DNA from: Streptomyces sp. JB150
GTDB taxonomy: Bacteria > Actinomycetota > Actinomycetes > Streptomycetales > Streptomycetaceae
Length of the DNA stretch: 64,000 nucleotides
Assembly (NCBI RefSeq): GCF_011193355.1
Contig: NZ_CP049780.1
Coordinates: 6,850,634 to 6,914,633 of the forward strand
Direction of reading: 5' to 3'
This document shows positions 34,287 through 42,864 of this stretch, piece after piece. Both the position numbers and the translations under genes were made by a program. The notes under the pieces are model-generated. The model was given only the letters and a program-made list of their open reading frames with translations, did no database searches and had not been told where the DNA came from. Position 1 is the first letter of the stretch. Each line of letters starts with the position of its first letter.

Positions 34287-34661
34287 ATGCTTGCAGGCAC
34301 CCTGTTCGAACCGGCATGGAAGATGCTCGGCCACGACGCGGACGCTCCAGACGCCACCGACGCCACCGACGCCACCGGCGCCACCGACGCCAGCGACGAG
34401 GACCGTGCCCGGGGCGGAGTCCTGCTCGCCGCCACCGTGCAGGGACCGATCTTCGCGGCGGCCGCGCCCAGGGCCGGTGCCATCGGGGCCAAGGCCGCCT
34501 TCGCCCGTGTCGGCGCCGCCGCCACCCGCCGCCTGACCGGCACCTGGCCCGGCCGGCACCCGCCCAGGCAGGAGGCTGGACGGACGGACCGCCGTCACAT
34601 GTGGGAGAGAGCGAAGGACACCAGGAAGCCGCTCACGGTGACCAGTCCGATGGCCAGGTGA
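34287..34661 (+). CDS. DUF4235-like protein with disrupted N-terminus
   Basis: The frame reads MLAGTLFEPAWKMLGHDADAPDATD and later RARGGVLLAATVQGPIFAAAA and TRRLTGTWPG, a DUF4235 pattern. The expected start YKPVG segment is present upstream in the same frame as CKPVGPALGAVSG (34248-34286), but no start codon lies in that frame after the DUF3618 stop; a GTG at 34237 is one base out of phase. The C-terminus reads about 35 codons past the normal GTWPG end, into the ZIP gene. A 9-bp repeat inserts DAT/GAT residues. It is probably decaying, like the holin-like gene. Confidence 0.5.
   Translation: MLAGTLFEPAWKMLGHDADAPDATDATDATGATDASDEDRARGGVLLAATVQGPIFAAAAPRAGAIGAKAAFARVGAAATRRLTGTWPGRHPPRQEAGRTDRRHMWERAKDTRKPLTVTSPMAR
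34350..34394 (+). repeat. Five tandem 9-bp units inside the DUF4235-like gene
   Basis: GACGCCACC occurs three times, then GGCGCCACC and GACGCCAGC. The unit is in frame and encodes Asp-Ala-Thr, so expansion would not shift the frame. It lies where DUF4235 proteins have a short DAPDATDED-type loop. Confidence 0.85.
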
Positions 34662-35356
34662 GCTTCCTCGAACGCCTCGGGGATCATCGTGTCGGCGATC
34701 ATCGCGAGGATCGCGCCGGCGGCCACCGCGGTCACGGCGGCGATCACCGCGGGGGAGAACCCCCCGACAACGGTGTAGCCGAGGACTGCCGACAGGGTGC
34801 TCGCCAGGGCGATGGCCCCCCATACCCCGAAGACGTACGCCTTGCCACGGCCGGCTTCTCTCATCCCCGCCGAGCTGGACAGCCCTTCGGGAACGTTGCT
34901 GATGAACACCGCCGCCACGGTCACCAGGCTCACCGCTCCGCCGTCGAGCAGACTCACGCCGATGACCGCCGACTCCGGAACGCCGTCGAGCAGGGCACCG
35001 AAGGCCAGAGCGAGACCCGAACCGCTCTGCTGCCTCTCGGAGGGCTGGGCGCGGTCCTGCCGGTGACCGGAACGCTTGCGGTGCCGGGCACCGCGTCGGG
35101 CCAGCCACATGTTGCCCGCGGTGTAGGCCGCGGCGCCGGCCAGCGTGCCGACCGCCGCCGGGGCCAGCCCGGCCTGCTCGTACGCCTCCCCGACCAGCTC
35201 GAAGCTGACTGCCGACAACAACACCCCGGCCCCGAAGGCCATCACCGTCGCGATCACCTTCTGCGGGACGCGCAGCCCGTATCCCACCACCGCACCGAGC
35301 AGCAGCGCCGAACCCGCTACGAGCCCCCACAGAGCCGCCTGCAACACCTGCGTCAT
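34595..35356 (-). CDS. ZIP-family metal transporter
   Basis: This 253-residue polytopic protein has about eight helices. The transport motifs are clear: ALLDGVPESAVIGVSLL (helix IV, about residues 118-134) and IADTMIPEAFEEAHL with the helix V-type His/Glu signature (about 219-233). A cytoplasmic Arg/His-rich loop (RRGARHRKRSGHRQDRAQPSERQQ region, about 84-108) fits a metal-binding loop. ATG at 35356 (MTQVLQAAL) was preferred over an upstream start. It moves zinc or a related divalent cation inward; the metal is not certain. Confidence 0.88.
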   Translation of the reverse strand: MTQVLQAALWGLVAGSALLLGAVVGYGLRVPQKVIATVMAFGAGVLLSAVSFELVGEAYEQAGLAPAAVGTLAGAAAYTAGNMWLARRGARHRKRSGHRQDRAQPSERQQSGSGLALAFGALLDGVPESAVIGVSLLDGGAVSLVTVAAVFISNVPEGLSSSAGMREAGRGKAYVFGVWGAIALASTLSAVLGYTVVGGFSPAVIAAVTAVAAGAILAMIADTMIPEAFEEAHLAIGLVTVSGFLVSFALSHM

Positions 35357-35461
35357 GATCCGATGGGTACCCAGCGCCGGCCACATGATTTTTGCCGCCG
35401 CGCACGGCTGGCCGCACGGTCCCGGGAGCCGGCGTGCTCTCGTACGGTCACGTCAAGCACG

Positions 35462-35501
35462 CGCGCCTGCTGCCACAGACACCTTTGTGGCAGCAGGCGC
35501 G
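35462..35501 (-). terminator. Strong 16-bp-stem hairpin
   Basis: Perfect 16-bp arms (CGCGCCTGCTGCCACA and its complement) enclose an 8-base loop. It follows the minus-strand 89-aa gene by 51 bp and precedes the ZIP promoter, so it most likely terminates the former. Confidence 0.75.
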
Positions 35502-35552
35502 GGACGTACCGAACGCTCGTGGGCTGACGGCAGACGCGGGGCCGTCGGCCTG

Positions 35553-35822
35553 TCAGCTCCCCGCGGGGGTGACGCCGAACATCAGGGTGCGCCGGGAGAC
35601 GTCGTAGTGGACCGTCTTGGTGCTCTCCAGCAGGTCCTGCAGCACGTCGGCGTCCTCGGCGTCCACGGTGAGGACTTCCTCCCAAGCGCCTTCGTCCAGG
35701 ACGAGCTGAAGGGTGAAGGTGCCTCGACGGCCGGGCTCTCCAGCGACCCAGCTGAACTGGTAGTGGTTGACCTGACGGACCTTGATGCTGTCGTCGGTCA
35801 CAGGCTGCTGAACCTTGGGCAT
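35553..35822 (-). CDS. 89-residue hypothetical protein
   Basis: The protein begins MPKVQQPVTDDSIKVRQVNHYQFSW and ends VHYDVSRRTLMFGVTPAGS; the pattern is beta-rich with a short acidic helix (DAEDADVLQDLLESTKTV, about residues 52-69). No family is recognised. ATG at 35822 follows GGAAGG at about ten bases. It is a single-gene transcript, closed by the hairpin at 35462. Good codon bias supports it being real. Confidence 0.75.
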   Translation of the reverse strand: MPKVQQPVTDDSIKVRQVNHYQFSWVAGEPGRRGTFTLQLVLDEGAWEEVLTVDAEDADVLQDLLESTKTVHYDVSRRTLMFGVTPAGS

Positions 35823-36041
35823 GAAACAACGCCTTCCGTCTGCTTGCTGTGGCGAGCACCGGACTGTTCGACCGGTGCCCGTGGCGCTGAGTACCCAGGA
35901 CTCCGGACAGGGAACTACGGAATCCGCACCCGTCACCCAGATGTACGGTCGGGTCGGCTCGGCGTGGTGGGTTGTTCCCGGCACGGGGCCGCCGGCGGCA
36001 GCGGCGGGCTTGAGTCCGCGGTGCCGGGTTACCCACCCGAC

Positions 36042-37097
36042 ATGGCGAAGTTGCATCTTCCAGGGCGCAATGACCATCGGCGCAGCGGCAGTGATCAGGT
36101 GCCGGCACCGGACGAGGCCGGGCCGGACCAGGAGGTCGAGCGGGCCGCACCGGATACGCCGGCGAAGCTGCCGAAGCGGTCCTGGGCGCACGTTCTCAAG
36201 GGGACGCTGAAGGAGTTCAAGGACGACGAGCTGACCGACCGGGCGGCTTCCCTGACGTACTACGGGGTGCTGTCGCTGTTCCCGGCCCTGCTGGTCCTGG
36301 TGTCGTTGCTGGGCTTGACCGGCAAGTCGGCCACGGAGAAGGTGCTGGACAATCTCAAGCAGCTCACCCCGGGCTCGGCTCGCGACATCATGACGCGGGC
36401 GGTGGAACAGCTGCAGGGCAACGCCGGTACCGGGTCGGTCATGGCGATCGTCGGTCTCGCGCTGGCGGTGTGGTCCGCGTCCGGCTATGTCGCGGCGTTC
36501 ATCCGCACCTCCAACGCCGTCTACGACATGCCGGAGGGACGGCCGGTGTGGAAGATCCTGCCGGTCCGGCTCGCGGTGACGGTGGTGCTGATGGTGCTCG
36601 CCGTGGTGAGCGCGCTCATCGTGGTCTTCACCGGCGGCATCGCGCGGCAGGCCGGCCAGGCCCTCGGCATCGGGGACAGCGCGCTGACGGTGTGGTCGAT
36701 CGCGAAGTGGCCGGTGCTGGTGCTCCTCGTCACCACGATGATCGCGATCCTGTACTGGGCGTGCCCGAACGCCAAGGTCAAGGGCTTTCGCTGGGTCACG
36801 CCGGGCAGCTTCCTGGCGCTGGTGATCTGGATGGTCGCCTCCGCAGGCTTCGCCTTCTACGTCGCCAACTTCGCCTCGTACAACAAGACCTACGGCACGA
36901 TGGCCGGCGTCATCGTGTTCCTGGTGTGGCTGTGGATCAGCAACCTGGCGATCCTGCTGGGTCTGGAGTTCGACGCGGAGACCGTGCGGCAGCGGGCCAT
37001 CGCGGGCGGGCACCCGCCCGAGGCCGAGCCCTACACCCAGCCCCGTGACACCAGGACGTGGGATGAGGACGACGTGCGGCGCCTGGAGGAGTCCTGA
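36042..37097 (+). CDS. YihY/UPF0761 (BrkB-like) membrane protein
   Basis: This 351-residue protein has a charged N-terminal tail (about 55 residues), LKEFKDDELTDRAASLTYYGVLSLFPALLVLVSLLG (the conserved family entrance), then six helices in total with SASGYVAAFIRTSNAVYD, AILYWACPNAKVKGFRWVTPGSFLAL and YNKTYGTMAGVIVFLVWLWISN. The family was once called ribonuclease BN but is a membrane protein of unknown function. ATG at 36042 begins MAKLHLPGRN. Common in actinobacterial stress regions with DUF3618/DUF4235 genes. Confidence 0.9.
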   Translation: MAKLHLPGRNDHRRSGSDQVPAPDEAGPDQEVERAAPDTPAKLPKRSWAHVLKGTLKEFKDDELTDRAASLTYYGVLSLFPALLVLVSLLGLTGKSATEKVLDNLKQLTPGSARDIMTRAVEQLQGNAGTGSVMAIVGLALAVWSASGYVAAFIRTSNAVYDMPEGRPVWKILPVRLAVTVVLMVLAVVSALIVVFTGGIARQAGQALGIGDSALTVWSIAKWPVLVLLVTTMIAILYWACPNAKVKGFRWVTPGSFLALVIWMVASAGFAFYVANFASYNKTYGTMAGVIVFLVWLWISNLAILLGLEFDAETVRQRAIAGGHPPEAEPYTQPRDTRTWDEDDVRRLEES

Positions 37098-37256
37098 CCC
37101 GCCTGCCCGCACGACCGGCCGAGGCGGTGGCCGCCGGCCGGACCTCGGTCGTGGGGCCGTCCTACCGGCCGGCCGACGGCAGCGCCCGGCCCGTCGCCAC
37201 CCGCGGCCCCGATGCGGTGGCCCGCACCGCATCGAGACCGGCTGAGCCGTGACCGC

Positions 37257-38234
37257 TCACGCGGAGGGCCGAGGCCCGGCCGCCCGGCGAAGCCGGTTGG
37301 CGACCGCGAGGCCCAGCCCCTCCTCCACCGGCAGCGACGCGACGATGAGATCGCATCCCCGCTGGTCCAGCTCGCGCAGGAACCCGTACAGCCCCTGCGC
37401 GTAGGCGTCCATCGCGCGGGGGAGGGGCACCACGGCGTGCGCCTTCACCGGGGCGTCCGCGTGGGAAGGGGGAAGGAAGACGCCCACCCGGTGGCCCAGC
37501 TCCTGCGCGAGCTCGGCTTCGGCGACGACCTTCTCCGGCTCGACGAGGACGACCCGTGCCCGCGGGGCGTAGTGCGACGGGTGCTGGCCCGGCACCCGGA
37601 CGGCGCTCGTGGACGGGACGGCGACCGGGTGTCCCAGCACCGCTTCGAGGTCCTCGCGCGTCACCCCGCCGGGCCGCAGGATGCTCGGGACCTCGCCCGT
37701 GACGTCGACGATCGTCGACTCGACGCCGACCTGACAGGGGCCGCCGTCCAGCACGAAGTCGACGGCGTCACCCAGCTCCGCCCGGACGTGTTCCGCGGTG
37801 GTGGGGCTGACCGAGCCGAAGCGGTTGGCGGACGGGGCCGTGACACCGCCGCCGAAGGCCGACAGCAGCGCGAGCGCGGCAGGGTGATCGGGCACCCGCA
37901 CGGCCACCGTCTCCAGGCCGCCCGTCGCCTCCAACGGCACCCGCCGGCCGCGCCGCAGGACCAGGGTCAGCGGCCCGGGCCAGAACCGTTCGGCCAGCAC
38001 GCGCGCCGTCGCGGGCACGCCCTCGACCCAGTCGTCCAGCTGGTCGGCGGCGGCGATGTGGACGATGAGCGGGTGGGACGGCGGGCGCCCCTTGACCTGG
38101 AAGATCCGCGAGACGGCCCTCGGGTCCTCAGCGTTGGCGCCCAGCCCGTAGACGGTCTCGGTCGGCAGGGCCACCAGGCCTCCCGCGCGCAGCACACCAG
38201 CTGCCTTCTCGATGTCGCTGGTCGTTGCCGCCAC
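37257..38234 (-). CDS. L-threonylcarbamoyladenylate synthase (Sua5/TsaC type)
   Basis: This 325-residue enzyme makes threonylcarbamoyl-AMP for t6A37 modification of tRNA. The YrdC domain is complete: LPTETVYGLGANA, KGRPPSHPLIVH and TAPSANRFGSVSPT (about 30-190), followed by the Sua5-specific C-terminal domain with HYAPRARVVLV. GTG at 38234 (VAATTSDIEK) was chosen; a longer reading upstream would pass through repetitive DNA. Streptomyces carry another essential copy, so this arm copy may be redundant or specialised. Confidence 0.9.
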   Translation of the reverse strand: MAATTSDIEKAAGVLRAGGLVALPTETVYGLGANAEDPRAVSRIFQVKGRPPSHPLIVHIAAADQLDDWVEGVPATARVLAERFWPGPLTLVLRRGRRVPLEATGGLETVAVRVPDHPAALALLSAFGGGVTAPSANRFGSVSPTTAEHVRAELGDAVDFVLDGGPCQVGVESTIVDVTGEVPSILRPGGVTREDLEAVLGHPVAVPSTSAVRVPGQHPSHYAPRARVVLVEPEKVVAEAELAQELGHRVGVFLPPSHADAPVKAHAVVPLPRAMDAYAQGLYGFLRELDQRGCDLIVASLPVEEGLGLAVANRLRRAAGPRPSA

Positions 38235-38676
38235 CCTCGTGATCCTTTCCGTTCCCGCCGCCACGCCCGCGATCTCGTCGGTGCGCGACGACGCACATAC
38301 GCCCTTGCGGTTCTCATGATGCCGAATCTCGTCTGCCACCCGACACGCGGTGGGGGGCCGTGGGTCCGGCGCATCGACCACCGCGGCCCTGACCGCGACC
38401 GCGACCGGCCGCGGGGGCCGGCCGGCGTGTGTCCGCGGCGAGCGGTCTCCACCGCCGCACCGCCGCACCGTCACGGCGGCCACCGTGGTCTCCGTACCGC
38501 CGCAGCCGCAGCCGCAGCCGCAGCCATAGCCGCAGGCGCAGCGGCTGCGCCAAGTGGGTGCTGTCCGTGTCCGGCACCGTCCGACGTGCCGCCCCCCGGG
38601 GGAGGGAAGAAGAGCCGACGGCCGATCGGCCGTCGGGTGTGACACCCCCCGTCAGCACCATCGGAAAGGCACGACC
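38235..38676. other. 442-bp intergenic region with hexamer repeat and palindromes
   Basis: The gap between the divergent Sua5-type and SDR genes holds a hexameric GCCGCA/CCGCAG repeat (about 38498-38545), then a 17-bp palindrome ending in GGCTGCGCC (from about 38535) and a perfect 22-bp palindrome (38615-38636). No protein is convincing. Confidence 0.7.
38615..38636. promoter_or_regulatory. Perfect 22-bp palindrome upstream of the SDR gene
   Basis: The half CCGACGGCCGA is followed directly by its exact inverted copy, giving a dyad without mismatches 40 bp before the SDR start. As RNA it would form a 9-bp stem with a GATC loop, so it could be an operator or an attenuator. Confidence 0.55.
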
Positions 38677-39423
38677 TTGGCATCGAGCACTCACCCGGAC
38701 CTGTCCGGCAGACGAGCACTGGTCACCGGCGCGGCGCGCGGCCTGGGGGCGTCCATCGCCCGCCGCCTGGCCGCGGCGGGAGCGAGCGTGTGCCTCGCCG
38801 ACGTGCGCCGTGAAGACGGCGAGAAGATGTGCGCCAGTTTGGCCGTGGAGGGCCACGACGCACGCTTCGTGGAGCTGGACGTCCGCGACGCCGATGCCGT
38901 CGCCGCGGTGATCCAGGACCTGGAGCAGGACGGATGGCCGGTGGACATCCTGGTCAACAACGCCGCCGTCGACGTCAGCAAGCCGATCGAGCACCTGACC
39001 GCCGAGGAAGTGACCCGCGTGGTCACCACCAACCTCCTGGGTCCGATCTACCTGTGCCTGGCCCTCTACAGGCGCATGGTGAGCAGAGGGAACGGCCACA
39101 TCGTCAACATCCTCTCCACCGCGTCCAACCGGACCTGGACCGAAGCCGGCCCCTACTCGGCCAGCAAGACCGGCCTGCGCGCCTTCACCCACACCCTGTT
39201 CAAGGAAGCCCAGCGCGACTGCCTCGGCGTCGGCGTCACCGGCGTCATCGCGGGCGGCATGGAGACACCGTTCATCCTGGAGCGCTTCCCGGACGCCGAC
39301 ACGTCCAAGCTGCAACACCCGGACGTCGTCGCCGACGCGGTGCTGTGCGCCCTGTCCGTACCCCCGACCAGTGTCATGCCGGAAGTGGTCGTCGTTCCCC
39401 GCAACGAACCGTCCTGGCCGTGA
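38677..39423 (+). CDS. SDR-family oxidoreductase
   Basis: This 248-residue short-chain dehydrogenase has the cofactor loop TGAARGLGAS (about residues 17-26), VDILVNNAAVD, and the catalytic Ser plus Tyr-X3-Lys in STASNRTWTEAGPYSASKTG (about 141-160). The TTG at 38677 (LASSTHPDL) was chosen because GGAAAGG sits seven bases upstream. The acidic residue after strand 2 (ADVRRED) suggests NAD(H) preference. Substrate unknown. Runs in the same direction as the GCS2 gene, 200 bp away. Confidence 0.88.
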   Translation: MASSTHPDLSGRRALVTGAARGLGASIARRLAAAGASVCLADVRREDGEKMCASLAVEGHDARFVELDVRDADAVAAVIQDLEQDGWPVDILVNNAAVDVSKPIEHLTAEEVTRVVTTNLLGPIYLCLALYRRMVSRGNGHIVNILSTASNRTWTEAGPYSASKTGLRAFTHTLFKEAQRDCLGVGVTGVIAGGMETPFILERFPDADTSKLQHPDVVADAVLCALSVPPTSVMPEVVVVPRNEPSWP

Positions 39424-39623
39424 ACCGGCACGGATCGGCTCGCGCTCCCGGCTCACCTTCCTGACCCGCTCATCTGTGGCCCCTGGGGCTCGGGTGGCAT
39501 TCGCGTGCTTGTGCGGCGCGACCCGGGGAACCCGAGACGCCGGGATCGACCCGCGCTGCGGCGACAGGGCTGCACGCTGCGGCGGTCGACCGGCTACCGG
39601 CTGACTCGGGGAAGGGGAACAGC

Positions 39624-40820
39624 GTGACGTTGCGCATCGGTGCAGAGGAAGAGTTCCACGTGGTGGACGTAGAGAGCGGGCAGCTGGTGCCACGGGGCCG
39701 CGCCGTTCTGGACCGCCTGGACAGACGCGGCTTCACGACGGAGCTCCAGCAGTCCGCGCTGGAGAGCAACAGCCAGGTGCACGACTCGCTCGACGACCTG
39801 TACGCGGACCTGGCCGGGGCCAGGCGCCGCCTCGACGCGGCGGCGTCCTCGCTGGGACTGGCCGTGGTGGCGGCCGGCACCGTGCCGCTGGCCCGGCTCA
39901 GTCCCCGGGACGTCACCGAGAACGACCGTTACCGGCACATGGCCGACGAGTACCGCAAGGTCGCCGACGAGCAGCTCATCTGCAGCGCCCAGGTGCACGT
40001 CGACGTGCCCGACCGGGACACCGCCGTACGCGCCATGTGCCTGGTGTCCCCGTGGCTCGCCCCCCTGCTGGCCCTGTCCGCGAGCTCGCCGTTCTGGCTC
40101 GGCGCGGACACCGGATACGCCAGCTGGCGCACCATGCTGTGGCAGCGCTGGCCCACCGCCGGGCCCGCCGGCTGCCATGCGAGCGCGCAGGACTACGACG
40201 CCGCCATCGAGGAGCTGATCACGTCCGGGGTGATCAGCGACGCCGGGATGGTCTACCACGACGTACGGCCCTCCGCCCACCAGGGCACCCTGGAGCTGCG
40301 CATCTGCGACGCCTGCCCGCGGGCGGAGACCGTGGTGCTGATCGCCGGTCTCTTCCGGGCACTGGTGCACGACGCGTGCGAACGGCTGGCGCGCACCGAC
40401 GGTCCGCTCTGCGACGGCCGGCACGAGTGGCTGCGCGGCGCCACCTGGCGCGCGGCCCGCTCCGGCCTGGAGGGGGACCTCGTGGACCCCGCGACCCGGC
40501 GGGCCCGGCCCGCCCCCGAGGTGCTGCGCCGCATGCGGGACCACCTGCGTCCGGCGCTGGAGGCGTCCGGCGACTGGGACACCGTGCACGCTCTGCTGGA
40601 GGAAGCCCTCGCGGAGGGGAGCGCCGCCCACCGGATGCGGAGCGCGGCCGCTGCCGAGGACCTGCTCGCCGGCGTCGACCTGATGGTCGACGAGACCCGC
40701 GGTGGGCGAGCGGGACGGCGCGTCGCCCCGGCCACCCGCCTGCCGGACAGCCCGGTGCGCACCGGCGATGCCCGCCCGTACCGCCGCAGGACGGCGGCCG
40801 GCGGCGCGGTCGGCCGATAG
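39624..40820 (+). CDS. GCS2-family carboxylate-amine ligase (YbdK-like)
   Basis: This 398-residue protein has the YbdK-type glutamate-cysteine ligase pattern: LRIGAEEEFHVVDVESGQLVP (glutamate pocket), QQSALESNSQVHDSLDDL, CSAQVHVDVPDRDTA and TLELRICDACP. GTG at 39624 follows GGGAAGGGG. A separate EgtA-type ligase lies in the egt operon, so this is a distinct branch with possibly another acceptor. In other actinobacteria such ligases sit beside NAGGN amidotransferase genes, as here 260 bp downstream, but the exact product is not known. Confidence 0.85.
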   Translation: MTLRIGAEEEFHVVDVESGQLVPRGRAVLDRLDRRGFTTELQQSALESNSQVHDSLDDLYADLAGARRRLDAAASSLGLAVVAAGTVPLARLSPRDVTENDRYRHMADEYRKVADEQLICSAQVHVDVPDRDTAVRAMCLVSPWLAPLLALSASSPFWLGADTGYASWRTMLWQRWPTAGPAGCHASAQDYDAAIEELITSGVISDAGMVYHDVRPSAHQGTLELRICDACPRAETVVLIAGLFRALVHDACERLARTDGPLCDGRHEWLRGATWRAARSGLEGDLVDPATRRARPAPEVLRRMRDHLRPALEASGDWDTVHALLEEALAEGSAAHRMRSAAAAEDLLAGVDLMVDETRGGRAGRRVAPATRLPDSPVRTGDARPYRRRTAAGGAVGR

Positions 40821-40981
40821 CGGCATCGATTCCGCGCTCGCCCCACCCGCACTTTCCGCACCCCGACTTTTCCCACCCCCGCTTTCCTGGTCGCGTCGGC
40901 GGCCCACCGCCGGCGGGCGACCGCGGTGCCGGCCGGGACCGGCCCGCACCAGCATTCCGATCAAGGAGGACATCCACCGTT

Positions 40982-41080
40982 ATGCAGTCGTCGTTCCCGT
41001 CACCCTCCGGCTCGCGCGCGGTCATCGTCGTGTCGCGGTCCGGCCCATCTGAGGACGCCACCGGAAGGGGGTCCGTCTGA
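40982..41080 (+). CDS. 32-residue peptide coupled to the amidotransferase gene
   Basis: ATG at 40982 opens MQSSFPSPSGSRAVIVVSRS and runs to TGA at 41078-41080, overlapping the next ATG (TGATG). AAGGAGGA at 40963-40970 is one of the best ribosome sites in the window, 11 bases upstream, and no such site serves the next gene. The peptide is Ser-rich and has no cysteine. It may be a leader that couples translation of the downstream gene. No family recognised. Confidence 0.6.
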   Translation: MQSSFPSPSGSRAVIVVSRSGPSEDATGRGSV

Positions 41081-42864
41081 TGTGCGGTCTGAGTGGCGAG
41101 GTTCGCTTCGACGGCGGGCGACCGGACGTGGCGGCGGTCGAGCGCATGACCGACCGGCTCGCCCCGCGCGGGCCCGACGGCCGTGGTCTGTGGTGCCAGG
41201 GGCCGGTCGCGCTGGGGCACCGCAGACTCAAGATCATCGATCTGTCGGACAGCGGTGCCCAGCCCATGACCGACCCCCACGGCCGCGTGGCGGGCGTCTT
41301 CAACGGGTGCATCTACAACTTCCGGGAGCTGCGCGACGAGCTGCGCGCCCTCGGCCACGGCTTCTTCTCGGAGTCGGACACCGAGGTGGTGCTGAAGGCG
41401 TACGAGCAGTGGGGGACCGCATGCGTCGAGCGCTTCCACGGCATGTTCGCCTTCGTGATCGTCGAGCAGGACACCGGCCGGGTCGTGCTGGCCCGTGACC
41501 GGCTCGGGATCAAGCCGCTGTACCTGAGCGAGACACCGGACCGGCTGCGGTTCGCCTCCTCGCTGCCGGCCCTGCTGGCCGCCGGCGGGGTCGACACCTC
41601 GCTCGACCCGGTGGCACTGCACCAGTACTTCAGCTGGCACGCGACCGTCGCGGCTCCGCACACCGTCCTCACCGGAGTCCGCAAGCTGCCGCCCGCGACC
41701 GTGCGCGTGATCGAGCGGGACGGCACCCGCCGGGACCACCGCTACTGGCAGCCCGGCTACACCCGCCGACCCGAGTACGCCGGACTGACCGCCGACGACT
41801 GGACGGACGCGGTCCTGGACGCGCTGCGTGCCGCCGTCCGCCGACGGATGGTCGCCGACGTGCCGGTGGGCGTGCTGCTCTCCGGCGGCCTGGACTCCAG
41901 CCTCATCGTGGCGCTGCTGGCCGAGCAGGGGCAGCGCGACCTGGCGACCTTCAGCGTCGGCTTCGAGTCCGAGGGCGGTGAGGAGGGCGACGAGTTCCCC
42001 TACTCCGACCTGGTCGCGCGCCACTTCGACACCCGGCACCACCAGCTCATGGTCCCCTCGGACCGGCTCTCCGGCGCCCTGGACGGGGCGGTGGCCGCCA
42101 TGAGCGAGCCCATGATGAGCCACGACGTCGTCGCCTTCCACCTGCTGTCCGAGCAGGTCGCCAAGGAGGTCAAGGTCGTCCAGAGCGGCCAGGGGGCCGA
42201 CGAGGTCTTCGCGGGCTACCACTGGTACCCCGACATGGCGGCAGTGCCCCGGCAGCGGGCCGCCGACGCGTACATCGACACCTACTTCGACCGGACCCAC
42301 GCCGACCTCGCCCGCATCCTCGAACCCGCGCTGCTTCCCGCCCACGACGTCTCGGGCGACTTCGTGCGCGCGCACATGGCGGCCGAGGGGGCCGAGACGG
42401 CGCTGGACGCCGACCTCCGGCTGGACACGCACGTGATGATGGTCGACGACCCGGTCAAGCGGGTCGACAACATGACCATGGACTGGGGCCTGGAGGCCCG
42501 CGTGCCCTTCCTCGACCACGAACTCGTCGAACTCGCGGCCGCCTGCCCGCCCGAGCTGAAGCTCGCGGACGGCGGCAAGGGCGTGCTCAAGGCGGCCGGC
42601 CGCAAGGTGCTGCCGCGCGAGGTCGTGGACCGGCCGAAGGGCTACTTCCCCGTCCCCGCCATCAAGCACATGGCGGGTCCCGTCCTGGAGCGCGTCCGTG
42701 ACGCCCTCACCGCGCCCGAGGCGAAGGCCCGTGGCGTGTTCCGTCAGGACTACGTCGCCGAGCTCCTCGCCGCGCCCGACGCCCATCGCACCAGGCGAGG
42801 GGCGAACACGCTGTGGCAGGTGGCACTGCTGGAGATGTGGCTCCAGACGCACGGAGTCAGGTGA
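41080..42864 (+). CDS. Asparagine-synthase-type amidotransferase, NAGGN branch (TIGR03104-like)
   Basis: This 594-residue protein has an N-terminal class II glutaminase (MCGLSGEVRFDGGRPDVAA, Cys2 nucleophile; RLAPRGPDGRG) and a C-terminal synthetase with the PP-loop VLLSGGLDSSLIVALLAEQG at about residues 265-284, followed by SGQGADEVFAGYHWYP. The opening and length match the N-acetylglutaminylglutamine amidotransferase branch, which makes the osmolyte NAGGN. The synthetase (GNAT plus ATP-grasp) and M42 peptidase partners are absent here, so the pathway would be incomplete locally. Its start depends on the upstream peptide. Confidence 0.85.
   Translation: MCGLSGEVRFDGGRPDVAAVERMTDRLAPRGPDGRGLWCQGPVALGHRRLKIIDLSDSGAQPMTDPHGRVAGVFNGCIYNFRELRDELRALGHGFFSESDTEVVLKAYEQWGTACVERFHGMFAFVIVEQDTGRVVLARDRLGIKPLYLSETPDRLRFASSLPALLAAGGVDTSLDPVALHQYFSWHATVAAPHTVLTGVRKLPPATVRVIERDGTRRDHRYWQPGYTRRPEYAGLTADDWTDAVLDALRAAVRRRMVADVPVGVLLSGGLDSSLIVALLAEQGQRDLATFSVGFESEGGEEGDEFPYSDLVARHFDTRHHQLMVPSDRLSGALDGAVAAMSEPMMSHDVVAFHLLSEQVAKEVKVVQSGQGADEVFAGYHWYPDMAAVPRQRAADAYIDTYFDRTHADLARILEPALLPAHDVSGDFVRAHMAAEGAETALDADLRLDTHVMMVDDPVKRVDNMTMDWGLEARVPFLDHELVELAAACPPELKLADGGKGVLKAAGRKVLPREVVDRPKGYFPVPAIKHMAGPVLERVRDALTAPEAKARGVFRQDYVAELLAAPDAHRTRRGANTLWQVALLEMWLQTHGVR

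Noticed and set aside
40982..42864. Lasso-peptide-like arrangement (small peptide next to an asparagine-synthetase homologue)
   Set aside because: No RRE/B1 protein, transglutaminase-like B2 protease or transporter is nearby, the enzyme keeps an N-terminal Cys2 glutaminase domain typical of NAGGN amidotransferases, and the peptide lacks a plausible leader/core Thr-Gly/Asp pattern.
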